Shown: positions 37,364 through 46,188, counted from the first letter of the stretch. The stretch is DNA of 64,000 bases from Bog-159 sp050008575 (GCA_050008575.1 JBEKMJ010000004.1:124001-188000), one strand, 5' to 3'. The notes: generated by a model from the letters alone, not told the origin. Program-made: numbers and translations.

Positions 37364-38229
37364 GAATAGATTCAGTAGATTTCCGGGTGCGGCCCGCGAA
37401 GAAGGTCAAACTCAAAGAGTGGCCGACGATCGTAAAGCCCTTTTGCCGGTCGAAGAAGGAGTATCAAACGCTGCTGGAAGCCCACGTTGCGGAGTTGAAC
37501 TCGCTGCAACGCCTGCACTACGCTTCCAACCGCTATGCTTTGCTGCTGATTTTCCAGGGCATGGACGCCGCCGGCAAGGACGGCGCCATCCGCCACGTCA
37601 TGTCCGGAGTCAATCCGCAAGGCTGCCAGGTTTCCAGTTTCAAGCAGCCGAGCGCCGCGGAATTGGAACACGATTTTCTCTGGCGCACCACCCAGCGGCT
37701 ACCCGAACGCGGACAGATCGGAATATTCAATCGATCCTATTACGAGGAGGTGCTGGTCGTTAGGGTGCATCCCGAAATGCTCCGCAGCCAGGGGCTCTCC
37801 GAAGAGTTGCGCGACGAGAAAACCATCTGGCGGGAGCGGTATCGGTCCATCGTGGACCTGGAGAGCCACCTGTATCGGAACGGCACGCGGACCGTCAAAG
37901 TGTTCCTCCACCTCTCGCGGGACGAACAACGAAAGCGATTCCTGGAGCGCATCGACGAGCCGGAAAAGAACTGGAAATTCAGCCTCGCGGACATTCACGA
38001 GAGGAAATATTGGAAGGATTACATGGCGGCCTATGAGGCTTGCCTGGATGCGACCGCCACCCATCATGCGCCCTGGTACGTCGTCCCCGCCGACGATAAG
38101 GAGAATGCCCGGTTGATTGTTTCCCAAATCGTTCTCGATGCGCTCAAGGAACTGAAGATGGCATATCCCAAGACCACCGCGAAACGCAAGGAAGAATTGA
38201 AATCTATCCGTAAGCTGTTAGAGAAGTAG
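37360..38229 (+). CDS. ppk2: Polyphosphate kinase 2 family protein
   Basis: The ATG overlaps the atpG stop (ATGA, 37360-37363), so translation is coupled to the N-ATPase. The 289-residue product has Walker A GMDAAGKDG (about residues 67-75), a lid-type HLSRDEQRKRFLERIDEPEK and the Walker B region IGIFNRSYYEEVLVVRV. PPK2 enzymes use polyphosphate to phosphorylate nucleotides; the short single-domain form is often class III, which acts on AMP and ADP to make ATP. Specificity is inferred from length. Supplying ATP from polyphosphate to the adjoining pumps is an attractive reading. Confidence 0.93.
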   Translation: MRIDSVDFRVRPAKKVKLKEWPTIVKPFCRSKKEYQTLLEAHVAELNSLQRLHYASNRYALLLIFQGMDAAGKDGAIRHVMSGVNPQGCQVSSFKQPSAAELEHDFLWRTTQRLPERGQIGIFNRSYYEEVLVVRVHPEMLRSQGLSEELRDEKTIWRERYRSIVDLESHLYRNGTRTVKVFLHLSRDEQRKRFLERIDEPEKNWKFSLADIHERKYWKDYMAAYEACLDATATHHAPWYVVPADDKENARLIVSQIVLDALKELKMAYPKTTAKRKEELKSIRKLLEK

Positions 38230-38238
38230 GTCCGTTCA

Positions 38239-40557
38239 ATGACTCCGCCAGGCCTCACCAGCGATGAAGTCCGCCGCCGGCTCGAGAAGTTCGGCCCGAA
38301 CGCGGTGCCCGATACGTCTCTGCATCCGTTGGGCAGGGCGCTGGCCAAGTTCTGGGCGCCGGTTCCATGGATGCTCGAAGCGGCGATCGTGCTCGAGGTT
38401 TCGCTCGGCAAGTATGTCGAGGCTGGCATCGTCGCGGTTCTGCTGGCCTTCAACGCGGCTCTCGGTTTTTTCCAGGAAGGGCGCGCGCAGGCGACTCTGG
38501 CCGCGCTGAAGTCGCGGCTGGCGCTGAATGCGTCCGTCCGTCGCGATAATGCCTGGGCGACCGTACCGGCCGTCGGGCTCGTGCCTGGCGATATCGTGAA
38601 GCTATCGCTCGGCGCGGTGGTTGCCGCCGACGTGCGCCTGACTGAAGGATCCGTGCTGCTCGACCAGTCGATGCTCACCGGCGAATCCGTTCCGATCGAA
38701 GCTGGCGCCGGGTTCGAGACGTATGCGGGAGCGCTGGTGCGGCGCGGCGAAGCGGTGGCGGAGGTCACCGCGACGGGAGCGCGCACGAAGTTCGGACGCA
38801 CCGCGGAACTGGTTCGCACCGCGCACGTCGAAAGCACCCAGCAGAAGGCCGTCCTGCATGTGGTGCGCAATCTCGCCATGTTCAATGGCGTCCTCATCGT
38901 GATGTTGGTCGGCTATGCTCACGTCCTCAAGATGCCGCTTGGGGAGATCGTTCCCCTGGTGCTCACGGCGGTTCTGGCTTCGATTCCAGTGGCTCTGCCG
39001 GCCACTTTTACTTTGGCGGCGGCTCTGGGCGCGCGGGCTCTGGCAAAACTGGGCGTCCTTCCGACACGGCTCTCCGCCGTGGATGAGGCGGCCAGCATCG
39101 ACGTGCTATGCGCGGATAAGACCGGCACGCTGACGCAAAACGCGCTGACGGTAACCGCCGTGCATGCCATGTCCGGCTTCGACGAGCCGCACGTGCTGGG
39201 ACTGGCTGCCCTGGCGAGTTCCGACGGCGGGCAAGATCCGGTAGATGGGGCCATCCGGACTGCCGCCGCTCAAAAAGCGGCCTCCGATCTGCCGAAACCG
39301 GTCAAGTTCGTTCCGTTCGATCCTGGCACGAAGATGTCGGAAGCGGCTGCCACCGAAACAAACGGCGCCACGGTACGCGTGGTCAAAGGGGCCTTTGCCG
39401 CGGTTGCCGGCCTTACATCGTCTCCAGGTGCGGCTCCCGATGCATCCAAGACGGCGGGCGAGCTTGAGGCACAGGGCTTCCGCGTGCTGGCCGTCGCGGT
39501 GGGCCCTCCTGAAGATGTGAAGCTGGCGGGGATCATCGCTCTCAGCGATCCGCCTCGCACGGATTCGGCGGCGCTCATAACGGAGCTGCACACGTTGGGC
39601 GTGCGCACCGTAATGATAACGGGCGATGCCGCTGCGACGGCAGCGATCGTGGCTCGCGCGGTAGGCCTGGACGGAAAAGTCTGTCCGCCCGGACCGATCC
39701 CCGCCGCGGTGCATCCTGAAGATTTCGCGGTCTTCGCCGGCGTCCTCCCCGAGGGAAAGTATGACCTGGTCAAGGCGTTCCAGAAGAGCGGCCACACCGT
39801 CGGCATGTGCGGCGACGGCGCCAACGACGCGCCGGCGCTGCGCCAGGCGCAGATGGGAATCGCGGTTTCAACGGCGACCGATGTGGCCAAGTCGGCGGCC
39901 GGCATAGTGTTGACCAAGCCGGGACTGGGCGGCATCGTCGCCTCGGTAAAGGAAGGCCGCGTGACGTTCCAGCGCATCCTGACTTACGCGCTCAACTCGG
40001 TTACCAAGAAGACCGTGCAGGTGCTCTTCCTGGCCGCCGGTCTGGTGATGACCGGGCACGCGATCCTGACTCCGATGTTGATGGTCATTATAATGCTCGC
40101 CGGCGACCTGCTGGGCATGTCTTTGGCGACAGACAACGTGCGGCCGTCGCCGATGCCCAATGCCTGGCGCATCGGCCGATTGACGATCGCCGGTGTCTTT
40201 ATGGGAACCTGCGAGCTGGTATTCTGCACTGCCGTCCTGGCCTTCGGCAAATTCCGCCTGGGTTTAGGAGTCGACGCGCTGAGAACGGTGGCCTTTGTGG
40301 CTATCGTGTTCGGCAATCAGGCAACCACTTACACCAATCGAGAACGCCAGCGGCTGGGGTCGGCCCGTCCCAGCCGGTGGCTGATCGGGTCTTCCGTAGC
40401 CGATGTGTCGATTGCCTCAACGCTGGCGATATGCGGAATCGCCATGACGCCTCTGCCTGCGTTGGCCGTCGGAGGAGCGCTCGCGGCGGCAGCGGTCTTC
40501 GCATTCATCGCGGACTTTGCCAAGGTCCCGCTGTTCAAGCGCCTTGGGATCGCGTAA
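38239..40557 (+). CDS. P-type (type III) plasma-membrane proton-efflux ATPase
   Basis: A 772-residue P-type ATPase of the TIGR01647 group. The elements are WAPVPWMLEAAIVLE near the N-terminus, LTGESVP (actuator), ASIPVALPATFTL (transport helix 4), CADKTGTLTQN with phosphorylated Asp293, and MCGDGANDAPALRQAQMGIA. These pumps expel protons at the cost of ATP and are the plant and fungal PMA1 type; bacterial members occur in acidophiles and anaerobes. It starts ten bases after ppk2. The C-terminus is short, with no auto-inhibitory extension. The ion is inferred from subfamily, not proven. Confidence 0.92.
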   Translation: MTPPGLTSDEVRRRLEKFGPNAVPDTSLHPLGRALAKFWAPVPWMLEAAIVLEVSLGKYVEAGIVAVLLAFNAALGFFQEGRAQATLAALKSRLALNASVRRDNAWATVPAVGLVPGDIVKLSLGAVVAADVRLTEGSVLLDQSMLTGESVPIEAGAGFETYAGALVRRGEAVAEVTATGARTKFGRTAELVRTAHVESTQQKAVLHVVRNLAMFNGVLIVMLVGYAHVLKMPLGEIVPLVLTAVLASIPVALPATFTLAAALGARALAKLGVLPTRLSAVDEAASIDVLCADKTGTLTQNALTVTAVHAMSGFDEPHVLGLAALASSDGGQDPVDGAIRTAAAQKAASDLPKPVKFVPFDPGTKMSEAAATETNGATVRVVKGAFAAVAGLTSSPGAAPDASKTAGELEAQGFRVLAVAVGPPEDVKLAGIIALSDPPRTDSAALITELHTLGVRTVMITGDAAATAAIVARAVGLDGKVCPPGPIPAAVHPEDFAVFAGVLPEGKYDLVKAFQKSGHTVGMCGDGANDAPALRQAQMGIAVSTATDVAKSAAGIVLTKPGLGGIVASVKEGRVTFQRILTYALNSVTKKTVQVLFLAAGLVMTGHAILTPMLMVIIMLAGDLLGMSLATDNVRPSPMPNAWRIGRLTIAGVFMGTCELVFCTAVLAFGKFRLGLGVDALRTVAFVAIVFGNQATTYTNRERQRLGSARPSRWLIGSSVADVSIASTLAICGIAMTPLPALAVGGALAAAAVFAFIADFAKVPLFKRLGIA

Positions 40558-40588
40558 CCGTTGGCAAGTCACGTGCATCAAGAAGGGC

Positions 40589-40822
40589 ATGAAGAAACAA
40601 GCTATGGGCACAGAGTCAGCCGGCCAGTCCGGGGACACTCAAGGACTGTCAGACGTCGCAGAGGCAGGATCGGAGAGTGTCCAAGAACTACTCGAGGAGG
40701 GGCAATCCTTCGAAGCCGAAGCGATCGGCGGCGTGGAAGATGCACCCGACCCCGACGTGGCCGAAGTTCACACGAGACAAGTTCCGGAGGACGATGTGCC
40801 TCTCGAATACCTGGAAGATTAA
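40589..40822 (+). CDS. Small acidic protein closing the energy operon
   Basis: About 77 residues from ATG 40589 (72 from ATG 40604; neither start has a strong site). The protein is very acidic and without hydrophobic segments. Its order is GDTQGLSDVAEAGSESVQEL, then LLEEGQSFEAEAIGGVEDAP and EVHTRQVPEDDVPLEYLED. I recall similar small acidic proteins with TQGLS and PEDDVP ends from other bacteria, but they have no assigned role. It follows the proton pump by 31 bases, is followed by a weak hairpin, and is probably the last gene of the operon. Confidence 0.7.
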   Translation: MKKQAMGTESAGQSGDTQGLSDVAEAGSESVQELLEEGQSFEAEAIGGVEDAPDPDVAEVHTRQVPEDDVPLEYLED

Positions 40823-40823
40823 T

Positions 40824-40839
40824 GGGGCGCGCCGGCCCC
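40824..40839 (+). terminator. Weak hairpin at the end of the energy operon
   Basis: GGGGC-GCGCCG-GCCCC lies one base after the stop codon of the acidic protein. The stem is short and lacks a T-run, so it would be a poor factor-independent terminator. It sits in the 97-base gap between converging genes. Confidence 0.3.
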
Positions 40840-40919
40840 TCATGAGCCGAACCGGCCGGGCCATACCATGGGCGCGGCCGGGGTGCGGAGCGACGGGACC
40901 GAGCCGATCTCGATTTGTC

Positions 40920-43238
40920 TCATTGCGTCATCGAGGCTGCCAGCCCGGCTCGTGGAACGCGATTTACGGTATTCTCCGCCAGCCGCATTTCAGCGAGGGA
41001 CATGAGAAAGGCCAGCGTGGATTCCGCTCCCTGGTTTTCGGCGCGCCGCTCGGGGTGCGACCCATCGCGGCTTGCGCCAGTCTGGCGGCCGTAGCGTTCC
41101 AAACCGGGATCGTTCCGGCCGAGGAACCATGCGAAGGCGCGCTGCGCCTGTGCGTGCCACCACGGGTCGGCTGTAGCGCGGTATGCCTCCAGGCAAGCTG
41201 AAACCGTGGTGTGCGCCTCGATGGGCTCGAAGTGCGCGCGTGCGCCGCTGCTTTTTTGGAATCCGTTGCCGCCGATGGGCCGCGGTTGGCCACGCTGTGA
41301 GGTCTGTACGCCCACAAGCCAGCGCAATGCCTGTATGCCTCGTTCGTACACGCGCGTGTGCCCCGTGGCCCGTCCGCTGACAATCAGGGCGTGAGCCAGT
41401 TTGGCGTTGTCATAAGCCAGCCCCTGTTCAAACCAAGTCCAGCCAGGCGCGGCGACTTGGTCGAAGATCGTCATCAAACGTCCGGTCAGATCTTCACGGA
41501 GCTCATACGCCAGCCGGGTGAGCCTTTCGCCGTTCCGCCGTCCCAGATACTCGTGAATGCCAATCAGGCTGAATGCCCAAGCGCGCGGCGTGGTGAACTC
41601 GGTCACGGCCGGCAGCGCCTGCGCGAAGAGTTCTTTGGCCATGGTCCGCGCGCTCCAGCGCGGCGAGCGCCCCAGCGCCGTGCCTAACGCCCAGATGGCC
41701 CGGCCATGAGAATCTTCGGATCCCCGTTCGTCGAGCCAACTGCGGTCAATACTGAGGAAGTTGTGGAATCGTGCCGTCTTCGGATCGAAAGCGTCACTCA
41801 AGAAGGCGGCGTAAGTCGTGGCCAGCGCCCGCGCACGCTGCGGAGCTTCTTCCAATTGGCCGAGCAACACCGCCAGGATGAGCGCGCGGGCATTGTCGTC
41901 GGTGCGGTAGCCTTCGCAGGAATTCGGCGTAGTGAAACTGCCGTTCTGGAAAATGCCCGTGGAGTCGGTCATGCGGTAAAGACGATCCAGATTCAACTCC
42001 GGCGATACATGCGGCGAATAGCCGAACCCGTTCACTGGAACCGATTCGCGGGGCGCCGCCGCCACCTTCCGCCGCGCCAGTTCAAAGGAGCGCATGTACA
42101 GCCCAGCCGTGTTGCTCCACACCATCGCGCGGCCCAACTTATAGGCGTTTGCGCTCATGGCGTTGCGCCGGGCTCGATCGCGCAAGAGTCCACTCGCCTC
42201 GCGCGCAATCGCCATCGGATCGGCGAATGGCACCAGCACACCACGCCGGTCCTTCAATAATTCGGCGGCATGCCAATACGGCGTCGAGATCACGGCTTTG
42301 CCCGCGCCAAACGCATAGGCTAACGTTCCCGAGGTACTTTGGGCCTCGTCCAGATAAGGAGTAACGTATATATCGGCCGCTCCAATGAACTCAGTCAGTT
42401 CCCTTAGCTCGACGAAACGGTTGTAAAAGATGACGTTATTCTCAAGTTTATATTCCCTGGTAATGGCCTCGAGCCCAAGCCGGTAAGCTTCGCCGCGCGT
42501 GCGCAACTCGTGGGGGTGCGTGGCGCCCAGCACGATGTAGACGACGTCGGGAAACTCCGCCACGATATCCGGAAGAGCATGCAGCACATGCTCAATGCCC
42601 TTGTTGGGCGACAGCAGCCCGAATGTCAGCAATACTTTTTTCCCGCCCACGCCAAACCGGTCTTTGTAACAATCCGAGGCGACGAATGGCACGTCGGGAA
42701 TGCCATGCGGGATTAGATCGATCTTGGCCGGTAGGGCCTGGTAAACCTCCTGCAGAATGGTTCGCCCCCGCTCCGCCATGACCACCAATCGGGCTGAGAG
42801 GGCGATCAATTCCCGCATTACGCGATATTGGTCGGCGTTCGGCTGGAGCAGAACGGTGTGCAGCGTGGTGACGACCGGCGCCTTCAACTCGCGCAGCAGG
42901 GCCAATAAGTGGCTGCCGGCAGGCCCGCCAAAAATTCCGAACTCGTGCTGTACCGAGACAACGTCCACATTGCTGGAGTTCAGAAAATCGGCGGCGCGCC
43001 GGTACGACTCCGCATCCTGCTCATCGATTTCGCACCGAACCACGGGCGGATATTGATAGCACCCATCCAAGTCGTTGACCGGCACCGCGAAGCACTGGCT
43101 TTGCGGATGCCGCTCCGCCACCGCCCCAAGCAGGTCGGATGTAAACGTGGCAATGCCGCACTTGCGCGGCAGGTAGTCGCCGAGAAACGCGATCGTGCGC
43201 GTGCTGGCGGCTGTGTTCCCAACCGGATTACGCTGCAT
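40920..43238 (-). CDS. Glycosyltransferase family 4 protein fused to a large helical domain
   Basis: ATG 43238 gives 772 residues; it overlaps the end of the DksA-like gene by eleven bases. The first half is a GT4 GT-B fold: DYLPRKCGIATFTSDLLGAV, TLHTVLLQPNADQYR, LLTFGLLSPNKGIEHVL and EAQSTSGTLAYAFGAGKAVI. From about residue 430 to the end is a Trp- and His-rich helical domain (CEGYRTDDNARALILAV, GTALGRSP, GWTWFEQGLAYDNAKLAHAL) resembling an (alpha/alpha)6 barrel of glycoside-processing enzymes. GT4 proteins of this architecture often sit near GH130 phosphorylases, as here, so a mannoside product is inferred. The role of the second domain is unknown. Confidence 0.85.
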   Translation of the reverse strand: MQRNPVGNTAASTRTIAFLGDYLPRKCGIATFTSDLLGAVAERHPQSQCFAVPVNDLDGCYQYPPVVRCEIDEQDAESYRRAADFLNSSNVDVVSVQHEFGIFGGPAGSHLLALLRELKAPVVTTLHTVLLQPNADQYRVMRELIALSARLVVMAERGRTILQEVYQALPAKIDLIPHGIPDVPFVASDCYKDRFGVGGKKVLLTFGLLSPNKGIEHVLHALPDIVAEFPDVVYIVLGATHPHELRTRGEAYRLGLEAITREYKLENNVIFYNRFVELRELTEFIGAADIYVTPYLDEAQSTSGTLAYAFGAGKAVISTPYWHAAELLKDRRGVLVPFADPMAIAREASGLLRDRARRNAMSANAYKLGRAMVWSNTAGLYMRSFELARRKVAAAPRESVPVNGFGYSPHVSPELNLDRLYRMTDSTGIFQNGSFTTPNSCEGYRTDDNARALILAVLLGQLEEAPQRARALATTYAAFLSDAFDPKTARFHNFLSIDRSWLDERGSEDSHGRAIWALGTALGRSPRWSARTMAKELFAQALPAVTEFTTPRAWAFSLIGIHEYLGRRNGERLTRLAYELREDLTGRLMTIFDQVAAPGWTWFEQGLAYDNAKLAHALIVSGRATGHTRVYERGIQALRWLVGVQTSQRGQPRPIGGNGFQKSSGARAHFEPIEAHTTVSACLEAYRATADPWWHAQAQRAFAWFLGRNDPGLERYGRQTGASRDGSHPERRAENQGAESTLAFLMSLAEMRLAENTVNRVPRAGLAASMTQ

Positions 43239-43623
43239 TGACAAGAGTCTCGCTCTCATCCCCTCGCTCCCGCCCATCCCGGTCGGCCGCTTCCTGGCAC
43301 TCGATGCACCGTGACGCCCATGGCACGGCCGCCAGGCGTTTGGGGCTGATCGCCCATTCGCACTCAAGGCAGGTTCCAAAGCTGCCGTCGTGAATCCGCC
43401 GCAATGCGGCTTTTACCTGACGCAGCAGGCTGGACTCACGGTCCACGTTTCGAATCGCCAGATCCCGTTCCGACGCGTACTGAATCTCATCCATTGGATC
43501 CGCGCTCTTTTCGATGGCGATGCCATCCCGCGTCCGCAATACCGAAACGAGCTCCGCTTGTTTCCGTTCTAGAATCTCTTGGAACGTCCCAGATACCATC
43601 GTCCTGCCATTCCCTTCGCCCAT
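43228..43623 (-). CDS. TraR/DksA-family zinc-finger regulator
   Basis: The 131-residue protein has an N-terminal coiled coil (ILERKQAELVSVLRTRDG, ERDLAIRNVDRESSLLRQV), then the four-cysteine finger CLECEWAISPKRLAAVP with CIEC. DksA proteins enter the RNA polymerase secondary channel and act in the stringent response; TraR-type relatives act alone. The coiled-coil tip does not show the usual paired Asp residues clearly. ATG 43623 is used; ATG 43599 (MVSGTF) is a shorter alternative. The GT4 gene overlaps its end and is probably cotranscribed. Confidence 0.88.
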   Translation of the reverse strand: MGEGNGRTMVSGTFQEILERKQAELVSVLRTRDGIAIEKSADPMDEIQYASERDLAIRNVDRESSLLRQVKAALRRIHDGSFGTCLECEWAISPKRLAAVPWASRCIECQEAADRDGRERGDESETLVNAA

Positions 43624-43809
43624 ACCAGCGTTTCTAGCACGGGATGGTCCATCGCTTAGCCCGCGTGGGTTAGCGGAAACTCAGCGGCGCGAGGTGCAAA
43701 GCCTGCACACTCCATGCGGGATTTGCCGATCTGGCCAAACTGTGAAGCCTCGCACGCCTTTTGCCTGCCCGGTGCGGCAGACGGTACGATACGTGCACTG
43801 GCAACGACT

Positions 43810-44142
43810 ATGCGCGAATCGGATCGAATCGCCGTTGAGCGGCAGGGTAGCGCCGCACACGCCCACCGCACCGGTGCCGAGCACCACGGAAAAGAAGATC
43901 ACCCGACCGGACATGAGAGTTCCAGACAGGCGCTGGAGCACTCCAATCGGGCCTACCTGAACGCACAAAACGAGCACCCGGGAAACAGGCACGAGCATGG
44001 CCCAGGCGTAATCGCCGACGCACCCAAGGAGCAGGACGTCGCCGCCTTCGCTCATCGACTTTGGCAAGAAAGGGGCTGTCCGGAAGGATCCCCCGAAGAA
44101 GATTGGTTCCGCGCCGTAGAAGCACTGCGGCGCCGGCATTGA
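43810..44142 (+). CDS. DUF2934-containing small protein
   Basis: A hydrophilic 110-residue protein rich in His and Glu, with one recognisable part at about residues 77-107: VAAFAHRLWQERGCPEGSPE and EDWFRAVEALR. This is the DUF2934 pattern (A-x-x-x-W-x-x-x-G-x-P-x-G-x-x-x-x-x-W-x-x-A). Function is unknown; such proteins are common near stress genes. ATG 43810 is the chosen start, with no strong binding site. Its TGA overlaps a TTG start for the transporter that follows, suggesting coupling. Confidence 0.72.
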   Translation: MRESDRIAVERQGSAAHAHRTGAEHHGKEDHPTGHESSRQALEHSNRAYLNAQNEHPGNRHEHGPGVIADAPKEQDVAAFAHRLWQERGCPEGSPEEDWFRAVEALRRRH

Positions 44143-45440
44143 GCCAGAACGCGCCGAGCGCCAAGGCGGCCCGGCGCGTGTTTGTCCTGCAGGGCCGCTT
44201 CCGCAGATTCTTCTCCAATCTTGGCCCGGGATTGATTACCGGCGCCGCGGACGACGACCCGTCCGGCATCTCGACCTATACGGTCACCGGCGCCTCGTTC
44301 GGCTACGCCCCCCTATGGACCGCAATTTTCTCTTTCCCGCTGATGGCGGCCGTACAAATCATGTGTGCCCGCCTGGGGATGGTCACCGGACTCGGACTGG
44401 CGGGCGTGATTCGAAGGCGCTATCCACGATGGATCCTGTGGAGCGCCTGCGCGCTGCTGGTGGTCGCCAATGTGGTGAACATCGCCGCGGATCTCGGCGG
44501 CATGGGTGCGGTCACCGCGCTTCTCACTGGCGCCAGCCCCCTCTATTGGACCCCCGCGTACGCGCTCGTAATTGTATGCTTGCTGTTCTGGACGAGTTAT
44601 CGCCTCATCGCCCGGATCTTCAAATGGCTCACCCTGGCCTTGTTCGCCTACATCGCCGCCGCTTTTCTAGCGCATCCGGACTGGCCGGCCGTGGTGCGTG
44701 CGACCTTGATTCCTAGCGTGCACTGGACCGGCGCGTATTGGGCGACGCTGGTCGGCATCCTGGGAACCACCATCTCGCCTTACCTCTTCTTCTGGCAGGC
44801 CGCGGAGGAGGTAGAGGAGGATATCTCCGCGGGCAAGAACACGGTGGAACAACGCGAAGGCGCGACCAATCGGGAGTTGCGGCGTTCGCGGAACGATGTC
44901 CTTACGGGCATGTTCTTTTCGAACCTGGTGATGTACTTCATCATTCTGACGTCGGCCGCCACGTTGCACGCGCACGGCAAGACTACGATCTCCACCGCGC
45001 GGGAGGCCGCCGAGGCGTTGCGACCTTTGGCGGGCGCCGGCGCATACTGGCTTTTCAGCCTGGGTTTGATCGGCGCAGGCATGCTGGGAGTCCCGGTATT
45101 GGCCGGATCTTGCGCTTACGCCATCGCCGAAGCGGCCGATTGGGTTGGCTCGCTGGAAGTACACCCTCCGCTGGCGCACGGCTTTTATTCTGTCATCGCC
45201 ATTGCGATGGCGCTCGGCCTGGGCTTGGATTACGCCGGTCTGAACGCCGTCAGGATGCTATTCTGGTCTGCCGTGCTCAATGGAGTACTGGCGCCGCCGC
45301 TACTTATCCTGGTGGTGCTGCTCACCAGCAGGGCCGATGTAATGGGCGAACGCCGCAACGGGACTCTGCTTCGCTGGCTGGGGTGGATATGTGCCGGTGT
45401 CATGCTGATTGCCACCGTCATCATGTTCGTGACGGCATAA
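44139..45440 (+). CDS. Nramp-like divalent metal transporter with altered motifs
   Basis: From TTG 44139 (overlapping the DUF2934 stop) the product is 433 residues with about eleven membrane helices. The fold is Nramp-like: NLGPGLITGAADDDPSGIST in helix 1 and LGTTISPYLFFWQAAEEVEE in helix 6. In canonical transporters helix 1 reads DPG(N) and helix 6 MPH, where the Met binds transition metals. Here helix 1 has DDDPSG and helix 6 lacks Met and His. That change suggests a different ion, perhaps magnesium, as in Nramp-related magnesium transporters; this is inference. The start is not certain; the GTG at 44178 is an alternative. Confidence 0.85.
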   Translation: MSQNAPSAKAARRVFVLQGRFRRFFSNLGPGLITGAADDDPSGISTYTVTGASFGYAPLWTAIFSFPLMAAVQIMCARLGMVTGLGLAGVIRRRYPRWILWSACALLVVANVVNIAADLGGMGAVTALLTGASPLYWTPAYALVIVCLLFWTSYRLIARIFKWLTLALFAYIAAAFLAHPDWPAVVRATLIPSVHWTGAYWATLVGILGTTISPYLFFWQAAEEVEEDISAGKNTVEQREGATNRELRRSRNDVLTGMFFSNLVMYFIILTSAATLHAHGKTTISTAREAAEALRPLAGAGAYWLFSLGLIGAGMLGVPVLAGSCAYAIAEAADWVGSLEVHPPLAHGFYSVIAIAMALGLGLDYAGLNAVRMLFWSAVLNGVLAPPLLILVVLLTSRADVMGERRNGTLLRWLGWICAGVMLIATVIMFVTA

Positions 45441-45537
45441 GGCACGCTCACTGGAACGCCCATAACGGGCGCCGCCTACCAGATATGCCTTCGATTTCGC
45501 GTCCATGTCGTTTAACAGCCCGTGGGAGAAGCCGCAC

Positions 45538-45598
45538 CGCTCACTGACGTGCGCGGCTCAGTATAAGTGCCTTACAGAGCCGCGACCGTCAGGGAGCG
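45538..45598. repeat. Long imperfect hairpin of the GAGCCGCGACCGT repeat family
   Basis: Left arm 45538-45559 and right arm 45577-45598 are 22 bases long, complementary but for three positions, around a 17-base loop. The right arm begins GAGCCGCGACCGTCAGGGAG. Single arms occur at 16.8 kb and 55.3 kb. It lies in the 176-base gap between converging genes and would work as a strong stem in RNA from both sides. Confidence 0.75.
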
Positions 45599-45616
45599 CC
45601 GCTATTGCCACGAGCC

Positions 45617-45910
45617 TTATCGCCAGCGCCCTTCAACCAAAACGTAACCACCCCCGCGGTGAACCCAGCGATGCGCAACCCAGCGGGCATGCGGCCGTGG
45701 CGGCATTTCCCACCTTCCGGCGTTCCAGGCGTAGGCATTGCCATCCCAGCGGTGGTACCCGTCAATCCACACATAGCCAGGGCCGGGCGCCACACCCCGT
45801 GTTTCGACCACAGCCACGGGCGGCGCTATGCGAACCACGACTTCGGCCATCGCGGCACTGAAAGTCAACCCGCCTGCAAAAACCAAACCGATCAATCGCT
45901 TATAAACCAT
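45617..45910 (-). CDS. Secreted YXWGXW-repeat protein
   Basis: The 97-residue product begins at ATG 45910 with AGGAG eight bases upstream. MVYKRLIGLVFAGGLTFSAA with AMA is a signal peptide. The mature part has Trp-Gly motifs of the YXWGXW / WXXGXW type (YVWIDGYHRWDGNAYAWNAG, GGGYVLVEGRW), thought to be surface-located in Proteobacteria and Acidobacteria. It is last in a row of four small stress or envelope genes on the minus strand. No enzymatic part is present. Confidence 0.85.
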   Translation of the reverse strand: MVYKRLIGLVFAGGLTFSAAMAEVVVRIAPPVAVVETRGVAPGPGYVWIDGYHRWDGNAYAWNAGRWEMPPRPHARWVAHRWVHRGGGYVLVEGRWR

Positions 45911-45981
45911 CACACACTCTCCTTATCTTACTGCACTCACCCTAAGAGCACGCGCACCGCCAAGCTCTTCCCTGTGCCAAC

Positions 45982-46134
45982 TTAGTGGAAAATTCCCAAC
46001 ATGTAGGCTACCAGCAGAATCAACAACACGCCGCCCACGCCTATGCCAGCACCGCCTCCGTAACCCCAACGGCCGTAGCCGTAGTAGCCACCGCCGCCGA
46101 AAACCAACAACAAAATAATAATCAGTATCAGCAT
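45982..46134 (-). CDS. Glycine-rich 50-residue membrane protein
   Basis: This gene is short but well supported. ATG 46134 is preceded by AAAGGA with a seven-base gap, and the frame gives MLILIIILLLVFGGGGYYGY, then GRWGYGGGAGIGVGG, VLLILLVAYMLGIFH and TAA. Two hydrophobic stretches are joined by a Gly/Tyr-rich turn, like the tiny DUF3309-type membrane proteins of soil bacteria. It lies between the CsbD and YXWGXW genes with similar spacing, as part of the same likely operon. Role unknown; membrane placement is inferred. Confidence 0.78.
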   Translation of the reverse strand: MLILIIILLLVFGGGGYYGYGRWGYGGGAGIGVGGVLLILLVAYMLGIFH

Positions 46135-46188
46135 TTTGTATCCTTTGTTCTTTCCGATGCCCGGCGGTCGCGCCGCGCCTCGTCCGGC

